Assembly (NCBI GenBank): GCA_964451785.1
Contig: CAYVJG010000002.1
Span: 57,204-121,203, forward strand
Source: JAJYSO01 sp964451785
Lineage (GTDB): Bacteria; Bacteroidota; Bacteroidia; Flavobacteriales; Flavobacteriaceae
DNA length: 64,000 nucleotides
Direction: 5' to 3'
The number at the start of each line of letters is the position of its first letter. Position 1 is the first letter of the stretch. Made by a program: the position numbers and the translations under genes. Under the pieces are notes generated by a model. The model was not told the origin of the DNA and searched no databases. It saw only the letters and a program-made list of their open reading frames with translations. Of the stretch, positions 1 through 8,244 are shown in pieces.

Positions 1-1007
1 TCTTCTTTAACGGTTTCGACTTCCATATCCACATCATCCTCAGTATCTTCTTTAGCTGAAATTACTATTTTTTCGGTTTCAGTTTCACTGTTGTCATCAA
101 TCAACCCATTTTTAGCTTGAAAAGACTCTTCAAATTCCAATACTGCTTTATCTTCTTGATCTGCTGCTTCAATTTCGGCCTGTAAATCAGCTTGTACATC
201 AGGATTTAAATCAAATTCACTACTTGTTACAGCTGGTTCTTTTTCGGCATGGACTTCTTTTGGAGCAACAGGCGTTTCCTCTACTTTAGAAGGAGGTGTT
301 GCTGTGACAGATTCAGCTGCTGAAGAGGCTGCTGTCTGGCGTTGAACTGTCTCTTGCTTAACTTGTGCTTTAGCTGATTTAAACTCGGCATTAACCTGCT
401 TGTGTTGTTGTTTAAAATAAGCCCCCACTTTTTCAGGAGTCAACTTTAAGCGCAATACCGAATAAGCGATAGCAATAAAAAATAAAAGCAAAATAGTTCC
501 CGTTAAGCCGAGGTAATCTTGTAAAAAGTCATTAGTCTCAAACCCAATAACCCCACCTATCAGAGCATTTTGTTTGGCAAAAAAGCCAAAAAAAGTAGAA
601 AACCAGATCATCACCATGATTCCCCACCCCCAGTAAGACCATAGTTTTTTAAGTTTTAAATCAAAAAACATATAAATCCCTGTCAATCCGACTAGAATTG
701 CAATAGAAAAAGCAGCGATACCAAAGCCTTTATACATAAAGAAATCACTGATTGAAGCGCCAAATTTACTCAACCAGTTTTGCGCTTCTACTTGCCTATC
801 TGTCAGTTGTCCTAAAACACTTTGGTCTATTTTCCAAGTAAACAAAAAGGAAGTAAAAGCAATGATAAGTCCAATTGCTAAGAGTATAAAAAAACTTCCC
901 CAAAGCACTTTTTGTTGACGACTCATACGCCAACTGCGTTTCGGTTTAGTTTGTGTAGTCGATTTTGTATGTGGATTTCGTTTTTTCGTTTTAGCTTTTT
1001 TAGCCAT
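1..1007 (-). CDS. ftsK: DNA translocase FtsK, N-terminal part (cut by window edge)
   Basis: About 335 residues are visible from the ATG on the complementary strand; the motor domain lies outside the window. A very basic start (MAKKAKTKKRN) is followed by four hydrophobic segments at roughly residues 33-55, 90-115, 125-150 and 165-190, then a long acidic Glu/Asp/Ala/Ser-rich linker that runs off the edge. This is the architecture of FtsK: a membrane anchor at the septum, a disordered linker and a C-terminal AAA+ DNA pump that clears chromosome dimers at division. The gene is the last of a minus-strand group after udk and dgkA, but a separate promoter-like box sits just upstream. Without the motor domain the call rests on the N-terminal architecture and on recalled flavobacterial gene order. 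Confidence 0.85.
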   Translation of the reverse strand, partial: MAKKAKTKKRNPHTKSTTQTKPKRSWRMSRQQKVLWGSFFILLAIGLIIAFTSFLFTWKIDQSVLGQLTDRQVEAQNWLSKFGASISDFFMYKGFGIAAFSIAILVGLTGIYMFFDLKLKKLWSYWGWGIMVMIWFSTFFGFFAKQNALIGGVIGFETNDFLQDYLGLTGTILLLFFIAIAYSVLRLKLTPEKVGAYFKQQHKQVNAEFKSAKAQVKQETVQRQTAASSAAESVTATPPSKVEETPVAPKEVHAEKEPAVTSSEFDLNPDVQADLQAEIEAADQEDKAVLEFEESFQAKNGLIDDNSETETEKIVISAKEDTEDDVDMEVETVKE

Positions 1008-1030
1008 TATTGTCGATTGGGTTAGGTAGG

Positions 1031-1038
1031 CAAAAGTA
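1031..1038 (-). promoter_or_regulatory. Candidate -7 box for ftsK
   Basis: On the minus strand this reads TACTTTTG, a full match to the Bacteroidota -7 consensus TAnnTTTG, 23 bases upstream of the ftsK start codon. No clear TTTG -33 element is seen. Confidence 0.4.
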
Positions 1039-1127
1039 CAAAAATGCCTGTATATATTTTCAGTAGTTTCAGTGGGTAAATCGCAGTTTTACCACAGTGT
1101 ATTAGTAACGTAAAGCCCGGCAAAATA

Positions 1128-1508
1128 TTACGGGAGTAAAAGATAAGAAAAATACGGCAGATAAATCAACGCCCCAACTATTAAAGCGCCAATAGCTAAC
1201 AATAGGACCCCGGCTGCAGCTATATCTTTTGCTTTTCCCACTGCGGGATGATACTCAGGATGCAAAGCATCTGCTAATTTTTCTAGGGCTGTATTTAAGG
1301 CTTCGCCTGCTAAAACTAAGCTAATGGCAAGTGTTTGTATCAGCCATTCAGTTTTTGAAATTTCAAAATAAAACCCGAGAGCAACGGCTATGATTGCAGC
1401 TGCTAGTTCTATTTGAAAATTCACTTCGCTGCATAGCAATTTCCAAATTCCTTTTAAAGCATATCCAAAAGATTTGAGACGCGTTTTTATGGAATATTTG
1501 GAAGCCAT
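1128..1508 (-). CDS. dgkA: Diacylglycerol kinase family protein
   Basis: A 126-residue integral membrane protein of the prokaryotic DgkA/undecaprenol kinase family, which phosphorylates a lipid alcohol (diacylglycerol or undecaprenol) in the inner membrane using ATP. Three hydrophobic helices are visible at about 33-50, 55-75 and 98-122, and the family signature around residues 69-83 (EALNTALEKLADAL, with the catalytic and Mg-binding glutamates) is intact. Length is normal. It begins 4 bases after the stop of udk, so the two are very likely co-transcribed. The exact lipid substrate cannot be told from sequence. Confidence 0.9.
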   Translation of the reverse strand: MASKYSIKTRLKSFGYALKGIWKLLCSEVNFQIELAAAIIAVALGFYFEISKTEWLIQTLAISLVLAGEALNTALEKLADALHPEYHPAVGKAKDIAAAGVLLLAIGALIVGALIYLPYFSYLLLP

Positions 1509-1512
1509 ACAC

Positions 1513-2130
1513 TTATTTTAGTTTATCGAGTTGTTGCCTAATGATACGTTGTACCACATCTACCCCCACTAAATTATGACGATTATAAGGAATAATGATA
1601 TCGGCAAACTCTTTAGAAGGCTCTATAAATTGCTGATGCATAGGTTTGAGTGTATTTTGATAGCGGTTTAAGACTTCATTTAAGTCGCGACCACGCTCTT
1701 TAAGGTCACGTTTTAAGCGCCTGATGAGACGTTCGTCACTATCGGTATGCACAAAGATTTTAATATCGAATAATGACCGTAGCTCCGGGTTCGATAAAAG
1801 CAAAATTCCTTCAACAATCATCACAGCTTTAGGCTCAGTCAAAACGGTTTCTCCTGTACGGTTGTGTTCTACAAACGAATAGACCGGCTGCTGAATACTT
1901 TCGCCCTTTTTCAAAGCCCTCAAATGCTCACATAACAATTCAAAATCAATAGATTGTGGATGATCAAAATTAATTTTAGTGCGCTCTTCATAAGTCAAAT
2001 GACTCGTATCGCGGTAGTATGAATCTTCTGTAATGACCGTTACTTGGTCGTGCTGCAATTGCTCGACAATCTTTTTGACCACTGTTGTCTTTCCGCTTCC
2101 GGTTCCTCCGGCTATCCCTATGATGAGCAT
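1513..2130 (-). CDS. udk: Uridine kinase
   Basis: A 205-residue P-loop kinase that phosphorylates uridine and cytidine in pyrimidine salvage. The Walker A motif GGTGSGKTT is at residues 8-16. The TEDSYYRD segment (about 34-41) and the NFDHP motif (about 54-58) are the nucleoside-binding signatures of the Udk/PRK family. The Arg-rich lid (RLIRRLKRDLKERGRD) is at about 134-149. The length matches bacterial Udk. It heads a minus-strand pair with dgkA. A TATTTTTG box upstream could be its promoter. Confidence 0.95.
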   Translation of the reverse strand: MLIIGIAGGTGSGKTTVVKKIVEQLQHDQVTVITEDSYYRDTSHLTYEERTKINFDHPQSIDFELLCEHLRALKKGESIQQPVYSFVEHNRTGETVLTEPKAVMIVEGILLLSNPELRSLFDIKIFVHTDSDERLIRRLKRDLKERGRDLNEVLNRYQNTLKPMHQQFIEPSKEFADIIIPYNRHNLVGVDVVQRIIRQQLDKLK

Positions 2131-2145
2131 AAATTATATTTTTTG

Positions 2146-2153
2146 CAAAAATA
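2146..2153 (-). promoter_or_regulatory. Candidate -7 box for udk-dgkA
   Basis: The minus strand reads TATTTTTG, matching TAnnTTTG, 15 bases upstream of the udk start. No -33 element is obvious. Confidence 0.35.
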
Positions 2154-2270
2154 GCTATTTCTACTCGAATGTAAGCGCTTTTGTTGAATCTCCTCTACAC
2201 ACTTTTAACTTGAATTAGCTAAAGTTAACAAAAAAAGAAATGAAAGTTTAAGGCAGCTAAAGTTATTATT

Positions 2271-5063
2271 CTACAGGTTGAGCTTTTCTTTTAAAAACTG
2301 GCCAGTAAAGGAGGCTGGCGTTGCAGCAATCTCTTCAGGAGTACCTACCGCTACGATTGCTCCTCCTTTTTCGCCACCTTCAAGACCTAAGTCGATGACA
2401 TAGTCGGCGCATTTCACCAAATCCATATTGTGTTCAATAACCACAATACTATGTCCTTTATCGATCAGGGCCACAAAAGATTTCAATAACTTGTTAATAT
2501 CGTGAAAGTGCAATCCTGTAGTTGGTTCATCAAAAATAAATAAAGTTTTATCTGCAGATTGTCCTTTTCCTAAAAACGACGCCAATTTAATGCGCTGAGC
2601 TTCACCACCTGAAAGTGTAGATGAACTTTGCCCTAATGCGACATAACCCAGTCCAACATCTTGCAAGGGTTGCAATTGTTTAACAATCTTATTCTCTTTG
2701 TGAATTTGAAAAAAGTCAATGGCTTCATCAATAGTCATGCGCAACACATCATCAATGGACTTATCGTGAAACTTAACTTCGAGCACATCTTTTTTAAAGC
2801 GTTTGCCATGACAGGTATCACATTCTAGATGCACATCGGCCATAAACTGCATTTCTATGGTCACTTCGCCTTCACCTTTACAAGTTTCACAGCGTCCACC
2901 GTCAACATTAAAACTAAAATGTTTAGCTTTAAAATTGCGCAGTTTAGCCAATTTTTGATTAGCAAACAGCTTTCTGATGGCATCATAAGCCTTAATATAG
3001 GTTACCGGATTAGAGCGCGAGGAGCGCCCTATAGGATTTTGGTCAATATATTCCACTTGTTTCAAATCGCCAAAATCTCCTTCAAGCGCTGTAAATTGGC
3101 CTGCTTTAGCGCCTTGTCCGTAAAATTTCTTTTGCAAACCGGGATATAGTATTTTGCGTACCAGCGTACTTTTTCCGCTTCCTGACACGCCGGTAATTGC
3201 TGTAAAACCTTGCAGAGGAATACGCACGTCTATGTTTTTTAAGTTGTGCTCACGCGCCCCAATAATATCGATATAATATTTTGCTTTTCGGCGTTTTTTA
3301 GGCACTTCAATTTGCTTTTCACCATTGAGATATTGAGCTGTCAAGGAATGAGCTTTTAATATTTCATCAAAATTTCCTGTCGCTACAATCTCACCACCAA
3401 AGGTTCCGGCTTCTGGCCCCACATCGATAATTTCGTCGGCAGCGCGCATGACATCTTCATCATGCTCAACCACGATAATGGTATTCCCTAAATCGCGTAA
3501 TGCTTTTAAAACATCGATTAGGCGTTGGCCATCGCGCGGATGTAATCCTATTGATGGTTCATCTAAAATATACATAGATCCCACTAAACTACTCCCTAGT
3601 GAGGTAGCTAAATTGATACGTTGTGATTCGCCTCCTGAAAGTGAGTTTGATTTTCGATTTAAAGTCAAATAATTCAACCCTACATTCATTAAAAAATCAA
3701 GACGCGTGGTAATTTCTTTAAGCAAGCGTTTAGCCACCTGCATATCGTGTACATCAAGCTTTAATTCTTGAAAAAAAGCTCGTACTTTTTCAAGCGGCAA
3801 ATCGACCAACTCCGTAATATATTTTCCGCCTACTTTAACATAATTAGCTTCTTTACGCAAGCGTTTGCCTTTACAAGTTTGGCATTTTGTTTTGCCGCGA
3901 TAACGCGACAGCATCACGCGATTTTGGATTTTATAGGATTTAGCCTCTAGCTTTTCAAAAAAAGCCGTTAACCCAGTGAAGTAGCTATTTCCGGTCCACA
4001 AAATTTCTTTTTGTTCATCAGTCAATTCAAAATAAGGCTTGTGAATAGGAAAATCAAATTTATAAGCATTAGTCAACAGCTTATCGCGCAATCGCTTACG
4101 ACTATCACCATGCCAAGGCGCAATGGCTCCTTCATAAACAGATAAACCTGTGTTTGGAAAAACTAACTCTTCATCTAGTCCGATTACATCACCATAACCT
4201 TCGCAAGATGGACAAGCGCCATAGGGATTATTAAAGCTGAATAGATGCTCATTGGGTTCTAGGAAACTCATTCCGTCAAGTTCAAATTTATTACTGAATT
4301 GACGGCGTGAATTATCGTCTAATTTTTGAATAAACACTTCGCCTTTGCCTTCGTAAAAAGCTTCTTGAACGGCATCTGCTAAACGGTTAAAAAAATCTTC
4401 ATCCTCTTTTTTGATAATCCGATCAACCACCAACATCAGCTTTGCATCAGCTAAGTCTTCAGGTTTAATTGCATCAATACGCAACACCTCATCAGCCACC
4501 ATAATTCGGCTGTAGCCTTGTTTAGCCAGCACCTGTATTTTTTCTTCTGCAGTGCGTCCTTCTTCAACTTCAATAGGAGCCAGCAACAAAAGTTTAGTGC
4601 GATTTTCAAAAGTCTTGACGTAATCAATAACATCCGAAACCGTATCTTTTTTGACTTCATCACCAGAAATTGGCGAATAGGTTTTACCAATGCGCGCGTA
4701 AAGCAATTTGAGGTAATCATAAATTTCAGTAGAAGTACCGACTGTTGAGCGCGGATTAGTAGAATTGACTTTCTGTTGAATAGCAATAGCTGGTGCAATA
4801 CCTTTAATATAATCTACTTTAGGTTTATTGAGCCGACCTAAAAACTGGCGTGCATAGGAAGATAGACTTTCTACATAGCGTCGTTGCCCTTCGGCATATA
4901 GTGTATCAAAAGCCAAAGACGATTTTCCCGAGCCCGACAATCCTGTAATCACAACAAACTTGTTTCGCGGAATGACAACATCTACATTCTTTAAGTTATG
5001 TAGTTTAGCGCCTTTAATGATGATATTGGATTTAGGGTCTATTTGAGAAAGTGATTTCTGCAT
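2271..5063 (-). CDS. uvrA: Excinuclease ABC subunit UvrA
   Basis: A 930-residue ABC-type ATPase that recognises bulky DNA lesions and loads UvrB in nucleotide excision repair. Two complete nucleotide-binding modules are present: Walker A GLSGSGKSS near residue 42 with signature LSGGESQR near 477, and Walker A GVSGSGKST near 628 with LSGGEAQR near 816. The cysteine pairs of the zinc fingers are intact (CPSC near 285, CQTC near 392, CETC near 734, CDTC near 757), in contrast to the lost metal sites in several other genes here. Length and domain order are standard. It is transcribed alone, with its own promoter-like box. Confidence 0.98.
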   Translation of the reverse strand: MQKSLSQIDPKSNIIIKGAKLHNLKNVDVVIPRNKFVVITGLSGSGKSSLAFDTLYAEGQRRYVESLSSYARQFLGRLNKPKVDYIKGIAPAIAIQQKVNSTNPRSTVGTSTEIYDYLKLLYARIGKTYSPISGDEVKKDTVSDVIDYVKTFENRTKLLLLAPIEVEEGRTAEEKIQVLAKQGYSRIMVADEVLRIDAIKPEDLADAKLMLVVDRIIKKEDEDFFNRLADAVQEAFYEGKGEVFIQKLDDNSRRQFSNKFELDGMSFLEPNEHLFSFNNPYGACPSCEGYGDVIGLDEELVFPNTGLSVYEGAIAPWHGDSRKRLRDKLLTNAYKFDFPIHKPYFELTDEQKEILWTGNSYFTGLTAFFEKLEAKSYKIQNRVMLSRYRGKTKCQTCKGKRLRKEANYVKVGGKYITELVDLPLEKVRAFFQELKLDVHDMQVAKRLLKEITTRLDFLMNVGLNYLTLNRKSNSLSGGESQRINLATSLGSSLVGSMYILDEPSIGLHPRDGQRLIDVLKALRDLGNTIIVVEHDEDVMRAADEIIDVGPEAGTFGGEIVATGNFDEILKAHSLTAQYLNGEKQIEVPKKRRKAKYYIDIIGAREHNLKNIDVRIPLQGFTAITGVSGSGKSTLVRKILYPGLQKKFYGQGAKAGQFTALEGDFGDLKQVEYIDQNPIGRSSRSNPVTYIKAYDAIRKLFANQKLAKLRNFKAKHFSFNVDGGRCETCKGEGEVTIEMQFMADVHLECDTCHGKRFKKDVLEVKFHDKSIDDVLRMTIDEAIDFFQIHKENKIVKQLQPLQDVGLGYVALGQSSSTLSGGEAQRIKLASFLGKGQSADKTLFIFDEPTTGLHFHDINKLLKSFVALIDKGHSIVVIEHNMDLVKCADYVIDLGLEGGEKGGAIVAVGTPEEIAATPASFTGQFLKEKLNL

Positions 5064-5083
5064 GTGCTTTTTTAATTGAAAAA

Positions 5084-5091
5084 CAAAGATA
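5084..5091 (-). promoter_or_regulatory. Candidate -7 box for uvrA
   Basis: The minus strand reads TATCTTTG (TAnnTTTG), 20 bases upstream of the uvrA start codon. The rest of the 300-base gap up to the sigma-factor gene is AT-rich and holds no gene that I can support. Confidence 0.4.
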
Positions 5092-5363
5092 AGAATTATA
5101 GTTGTGTATAGCCTTAAGAGGTAAAGTTGTTATCACCACTCTTGCTAAGCTAAATACTCCCCAACACCATTATTTTGCAACACTTCTACATCATAAATCA
5201 AAATTAAAAAACGTTAAATTTTTTAACTTATTTTGCAAGAACCAAAAATGTTTATATATTTACGCCACACATAACTACAAAAAGCTATTGCTCATAAAAC
5301 ACAATTACTCTGATTTAGAATACTGAACAACTCAACTAAGACCACTAAACCCGTGTAATTGTT

Positions 5364-5957
5364 ATGGAAAAAATAAAGACTACCATACCCGACGCAGCGC
5401 TTGTAAAATCATATATAGAAGGGGACGAAAAAGCATTATCAATGCTAATCAATCGTCATCAACAACGCATTTATAATTTTATCTATTCCAAGGTATTTAA
5501 TCAAGCCATCACTGAAGATATTTTTCAAGATACGTTCATTAAAGTGATACGTACCTTAAAGCGAGGGAAGTATAATGAGGAAGGTAAATTTTTACCATGG
5601 GTCATGCGTATTGCTCACAATTTGGTCATAGATCATTTTAGAAAGAGTAACCGCATGCCAAAGTTTGAAAGCAGTACTGATTTTGATATATTTTCAGTAT
5701 TAGCTGACGATAAACCTCATGCAGAACATCAGCTAATGGATGAACAAATCCATCGAGATTTACTCAAGCTAATTGAAGAGCTCCCTGAAGAGCAGCTTGA
5801 AGTTCTCAAAATGCGTATCTTTAAAAACATGAGTTTTAAGGAAATTTCATATCAAACAGATGTCAGTATTAACACCGCACTAGGGCGCATGCGTTATGCC
5901 TTAATCAACCTGCGTAAAGTCATTGATGAGCACAACGTCATCTTAACTAAACAATAA
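5364..5957 (+). CDS. RNA polymerase sigma-70 family factor, ECF-like
   Basis: A 197-residue two-domain sigma factor. Region 2 lies at about residues 24-95, with the EDIFQDTFIKV helix and the FLPWVMRIAHNLVIDHFRK segment typical of ECF factors. Region 4 is at about 130-190, with the helix-turn-helix in FKEISYQTDVSINTALGRM. No anti-sigma factor gene follows; instead a 49-codon basic peptide gene starts 52 bases downstream. By recalled gene order this pair is common in flavobacteria, where the factor is often simply labelled RpoE-like. The upstream sequence contains TATATTTA, one base off the -7 consensus. Which genes it controls cannot be seen here. Confidence 0.9.
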   Translation: MEKIKTTIPDAALVKSYIEGDEKALSMLINRHQQRIYNFIYSKVFNQAITEDIFQDTFIKVIRTLKRGKYNEEGKFLPWVMRIAHNLVIDHFRKSNRMPKFESSTDFDIFSVLADDKPHAEHQLMDEQIHRDLLKLIEELPEEQLEVLKMRIFKNMSFKEISYQTDVSINTALGRMRYALINLRKVIDEHNVILTKQ

Positions 5958-6009
5958 GCTTCATTTTTTCTCGTTATCAAAATAAGTCTAACGAGATAGA
6001 AAAGCACCC

Positions 6010-6159
6010 ATGACAAATGTTTATGCTAATCAAAAGCCTAAAAAACGGCGGGAAAAGATAGGCCCGCGCAAAGAAACCATTGACTTTCTTTTAAACTATT
6101 CAAAAGCATTAAGAATTAAAGAACGGAATGGTTTAGAGTGTGAAGTAATTCTCAATTAA
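6010..6159 (+). CDS. Small basic protein downstream of sigma factor
   Basis: A 49-residue reading frame that starts MTNVYANQKPKKRREKIG and ends in GLECEVILN, with stop TAA. It lies 52 bases after the sigma-factor gene and directly before a terminator-like hairpin, so it is the last gene of that transcript. The first half is strongly basic (KPKKRREKIGPRKE) and the second half could form one amphipathic helix (TIDFLLNYSKALRI). I recall similar short proteins after ECF-like sigma genes in flavobacteria, but I know of no function. It could bind nucleic acid or the sigma factor; this is inference. Confidence 0.7.
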   Translation: MTNVYANQKPKKRREKIGPRKETIDFLLNYSKALRIKERNGLECEVILN

Positions 6160-6166
6160 TGTGTAT

Positions 6167-6190
6167 AAGGTCCGATTTTTATCGGGCCTT
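6167..6190. terminator. Terminator hairpin between sigma operon and nth
   Basis: Ten-base-pair stem (AAGGTCCGAT with ATCGGGCCTT, one G-U pair) and a TTTT loop. It ends the sigma-factor/small-protein transcript. The last codons and stop of the convergent nth gene lie inside its right arm. Confidence 0.6.
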
Positions 6191-6844
6191 ATTATTTTTT
6201 TTAGCGTAGGCGTTTAATACTGATTTTCGGCCTATAGTTTTGGTGATAATATCGTTTTCTAAATGCCAACCTCTTGCCGGAGAATATGCTCTGCCATATA
6301 AAATGATTTGAATATGCAGTTTATTCCAGGTTTCTTTAGGGAATAAACGCTTGGCATCTTTTTCAGTTTGCACTACATTTTTACCATTTGACAAGCCCCA
6401 GCGGTACATTAATCTATGAATATGCGTATCTACCGGAAAAGTTGGTATACCAAAAGCTTGTGACAACACCACACTAGCCGTTTTATGCCCCACCGCCGGC
6501 AAAGCTTCTAAATCTTCAAAATTTTGTGGCACTTGTCCGTTGTGTTGCTCTATCAAAATTTGCGATAACCCGTGTATGCCTTTCGACTTCATTGGCGATA
6601 AGCCTACAGGACGGATGATATCGCGAATTTCATCTACCGTCAACTTTACCATATCATAAGGATTATCAGCGCGATCAAAAAGAATAGGTGTAATGGTATT
6701 GACACGAGCATCTGTACTTTGTGCCGATAGCAAAACTGCTATCAACAAGGTGTAAGGATCGGTATGATCTAGAGGAATATGAACTTCAGGATAAATATCT
6801 TCTAAGGTTTTTATGACAAAATCGACTTTCTCTTGCTTTTTCAT
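6179..6844 (-). CDS. nth: Endonuclease III family DNA glycosylase without iron-sulfur cysteines
   Basis: A 221-residue protein of the HhH-GPD superfamily that excises oxidised pyrimidines and cuts the abasic site. The helix-hairpin-helix LPAVGHKTA carries the catalytic lysine (Lys121), and the catalytic aspartate is in PVDTHIHR (Asp139). The C-terminal 4Fe-4S loop (C-x6-C-x2-C-x5-C in E. coli) is absent: the corresponding region, after LHIQIILYGRAYSPARGW, has no cysteine, and in fact the whole protein has none. Length is otherwise normal, and the reading frame is clean, so this is a natural variant rather than a damaged gene. Its stop codon overlaps the sigma-operon terminator. It is divergent from the peroxiredoxin gene over 31 bases. 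Confidence 0.93.
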   Translation of the reverse strand: MKKQEKVDFVIKTLEDIYPEVHIPLDHTDPYTLLIAVLLSAQSTDARVNTITPILFDRADNPYDMVKLTVDEIRDIIRPVGLSPMKSKGIHGLSQILIEQHNGQVPQNFEDLEALPAVGHKTASVVLSQAFGIPTFPVDTHIHRLMYRWGLSNGKNVVQTEKDAKRLFPKETWNKLHIQIILYGRAYSPARGWHLENDIITKTIGRKSVLNAYAKKNNKAR

Positions 6845-6861
6845 TTACTTTGTATTTTAAA

Positions 6862-6869
6862 CAAAAATA
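6862..6869 (-). promoter_or_regulatory. Candidate -7 box for nth
   Basis: The minus strand reads TATTTTTG (TAnnTTTG), 17 bases before the nth start. The divergent gap to the peroxiredoxin gene is only 31 bases, so the peroxiredoxin promoter must overlap the nth coding start. Confidence 0.35.
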
Positions 6870-6875
6870 CACATT

Positions 6876-7325
6876 ATGACACAATTAAAACCCGGCGACA
6901 AAGCACCAGATTTTACAGCTAAAGATCAAGATGGAAATACACATAGCTTATCCGATTATAAAGGCCAGAAGTTAGTTCTATTTTTCTACCCTAAAGCTAG
7001 CACTCCCGGATGTACCGCTGAAGCTTGCAATTTACGTGACAATTATGATGCTTTACAAAAAGCAGGTTTTCAAATTTTAGGGGTCAGTGCCGACTCTGCT
7101 CGCCGCCAAACCAATTTTAAAACTAAATATAAATTTCCTTTTCCGTTATTAGCCGATGAAGACAAGGCAGTCATCAATGCTTATGGCGTTTGGGGTCCTA
7201 AAAAACTAGCCGGTCGTGAATATGAAGGTATTTACCGCACCACTTTTATTATTGATGAAAAAGGAATTTTGACTGATGTCATCACTAAGGTTAAAACTAA
7301 AGAGCACACCGCTCAAATTTTATAA
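6876..7325 (+). CDS. bcp: Thioredoxin-dependent peroxiredoxin, Bcp/PrxQ type
   Basis: A 149-residue peroxiredoxin that reduces hydrogen peroxide and organic hydroperoxides. The sequence FYPKASTPGCTAEAC contains the peroxidatic cysteine (Cys46) and, five residues later, the resolving cysteine (Cys51), which is the hallmark of the PrxQ class; regeneration is normally by thioredoxin. The catalytic Thr of PxxxTxxC is present. Length is standard and there is no signal peptide, so it is cytoplasmic. It faces away from nth; both proteins deal with oxidative damage, but shared control is only inference. Confidence 0.95.
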   Translation: MTQLKPGDKAPDFTAKDQDGNTHSLSDYKGQKLVLFFYPKASTPGCTAEACNLRDNYDALQKAGFQILGVSADSARRQTNFKTKYKFPFPLLADEDKAVINAYGVWGPKKLAGREYEGIYRTTFIIDEKGILTDVITKVKTKEHTAQIL

Positions 7326-7331
7326 GTCCAT

Positions 7332-7367
7332 CAAATAGCATTTCTTATCAATAAGAGGTGCTGTTTG
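7332..7367 (+). terminator. Hairpin after bcp
   Basis: A 16-base-pair stem with several G-U pairs (CAAATAGCATTTCTTA with TAAGAGGTGCTGTTTG, 4-base loop), 6 bases after the bcp stop codon. The following T-run is weak, so termination is likely but not certain. Confidence 0.5.
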
Positions 7368-7409
7368 ACTATTTGTATCCCTATTTAGCCGCTACTAAAG
7401 ACTTTTAGT

Positions 7410-7417
7410 TATTTTTG
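7410..7417 (+). promoter_or_regulatory. Candidate -7 box for membrane protein and VOC gene pair
   Basis: TATTTTTG matches TAnnTTTG and lies 23 bases upstream of the ATG of the next gene. Confidence 0.4.
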
Positions 7418-7440
7418 AAAAGCTAATCAACTTGTTCATT

Positions 7441-7854
7441 ATGCCCACTCTCACCATACAGCGCACCGCCGAATTTGCCAACCGCGGTAGAAAATTTGAA
7501 ATTTTTATCGATGATAAAAGTCACGGCGTCATTACTAATGGAGAAACGAAGACCTATACTTTAAAAAATGGAACTCATCGTATTGTTGCCAAAGCGGATT
7601 GGTGCAGTAGCCCTACCTGTATGGTAGAATTCGACAAAAACAACAAAATGACAACATTACAAGTACGCAGTTTTAAATTTGCCAATATTTTAATGCCACT
7701 TGGAATTATTTTAGTTGTCTTGCACTTGATTTTACGGTACACGCTTAATTTTGATTACCTGATTTACCCTGTAGGTTTAATTTTTATCTATTTTGTTTAC
7801 CTGCTCACTTTTGGGCGTCATCGTTACTTGCGCCTTTACGTTTTAAAAGCATAG
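7441..7854 (+). CDS. Hypothetical membrane protein with two C-terminal helices
   Basis: About 137 residues from the ATG (a TTG three codons upstream is a less likely start). The N-terminal half reads as a small beta-rich domain (MPTLTIQRTAEF through about residue 80) with a CSSPTC cysteine pair at about 57-62. The C-terminal half has two membrane helices at about 83-100 and 106-125 and ends in a basic tail. I do not recognise the family; the beta part loosely recalls a PEGA-like fold. It is followed after 3 bases by a VOC-family gene, so the two are probably co-transcribed. No function can be assigned. Confidence 0.65.
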   Translation: MPTLTIQRTAEFANRGRKFEIFIDDKSHGVITNGETKTYTLKNGTHRIVAKADWCSSPTCMVEFDKNNKMTTLQVRSFKFANILMPLGIILVVLHLILRYTLNFDYLIYPVGLIFIYFVYLLTFGRHRYLRLYVLKA

Positions 7855-7857
7855 CTT

Positions 7858-8244
7858 ATGAACTTAAAAGGTTTGCATCACCTAGCCATTATTTGTTCTG
7901 ATTATCAAAAATCAAAATGGTTTTACACCGACGTTTTAGGACTTCAAATCATCAATGAAACTTACAGGGCCGAGCGAAAATCTTATAAACTGGATCTCTC
8001 GCTTAATGGAAAATATCTCATTGAGTTATTTTCTTTCCCCACTCCACCTCAACGCGTTTCTCAACCTGAAGCTTGTGGCTTACGGCATTTGGCTTTCAGC
8101 GTAAACAATTTGCAAACAGCAATTAATTCTTTAGCACAATACGGTATTGGGACCGAACCTATTCGAGTTGACCCGCTCACCCAAAAGACTTTTACTTTTT
8201 TTAAAGACCCCGATGATTTACCTATTGAACTATACGAACTTTAA
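7858..8244 (+). CDS. VOC-family (glyoxalase-like) protein
   Basis: A 128-residue single-unit vicinal-oxygen-chelate protein. It begins MNLKGLHHLAIICSDYQKSK, with the metal-ligand His in HHLAI. It continues with FYTDVLGLQI, a second His in CGLRHLAFSV (about residue 79), and ends with DPDDLPIELYEL, whose glutamate is the usual third ligand. This matches the small GloA2-like VOC proteins often annotated as lactoylglutathione lyase-like, but the substrate is unknown. It is 3 bases downstream of the small membrane protein gene. No signal peptide, so cytoplasmic. Confidence 0.85.
   Translation: MNLKGLHHLAIICSDYQKSKWFYTDVLGLQIINETYRAERKSYKLDLSLNGKYLIELFSFPTPPQRVSQPEACGLRHLAFSVNNLQTAINSLAQYGIGTEPIRVDPLTQKTFTFFKDPDDLPIELYEL

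Noticed and set aside
4451..4798. 115-codon open frame inside uvrA on the same strand
   Set aside because: It is out of frame with a complete uvrA and shows no domain or signal; an alternative-frame shadow.
5102..5326. 74-codon open frame upstream of the sigma factor
   Set aside because: Lysine/asparagine-rich AT-driven sequence with no recognisable pattern, overlapping the presumed promoter region.
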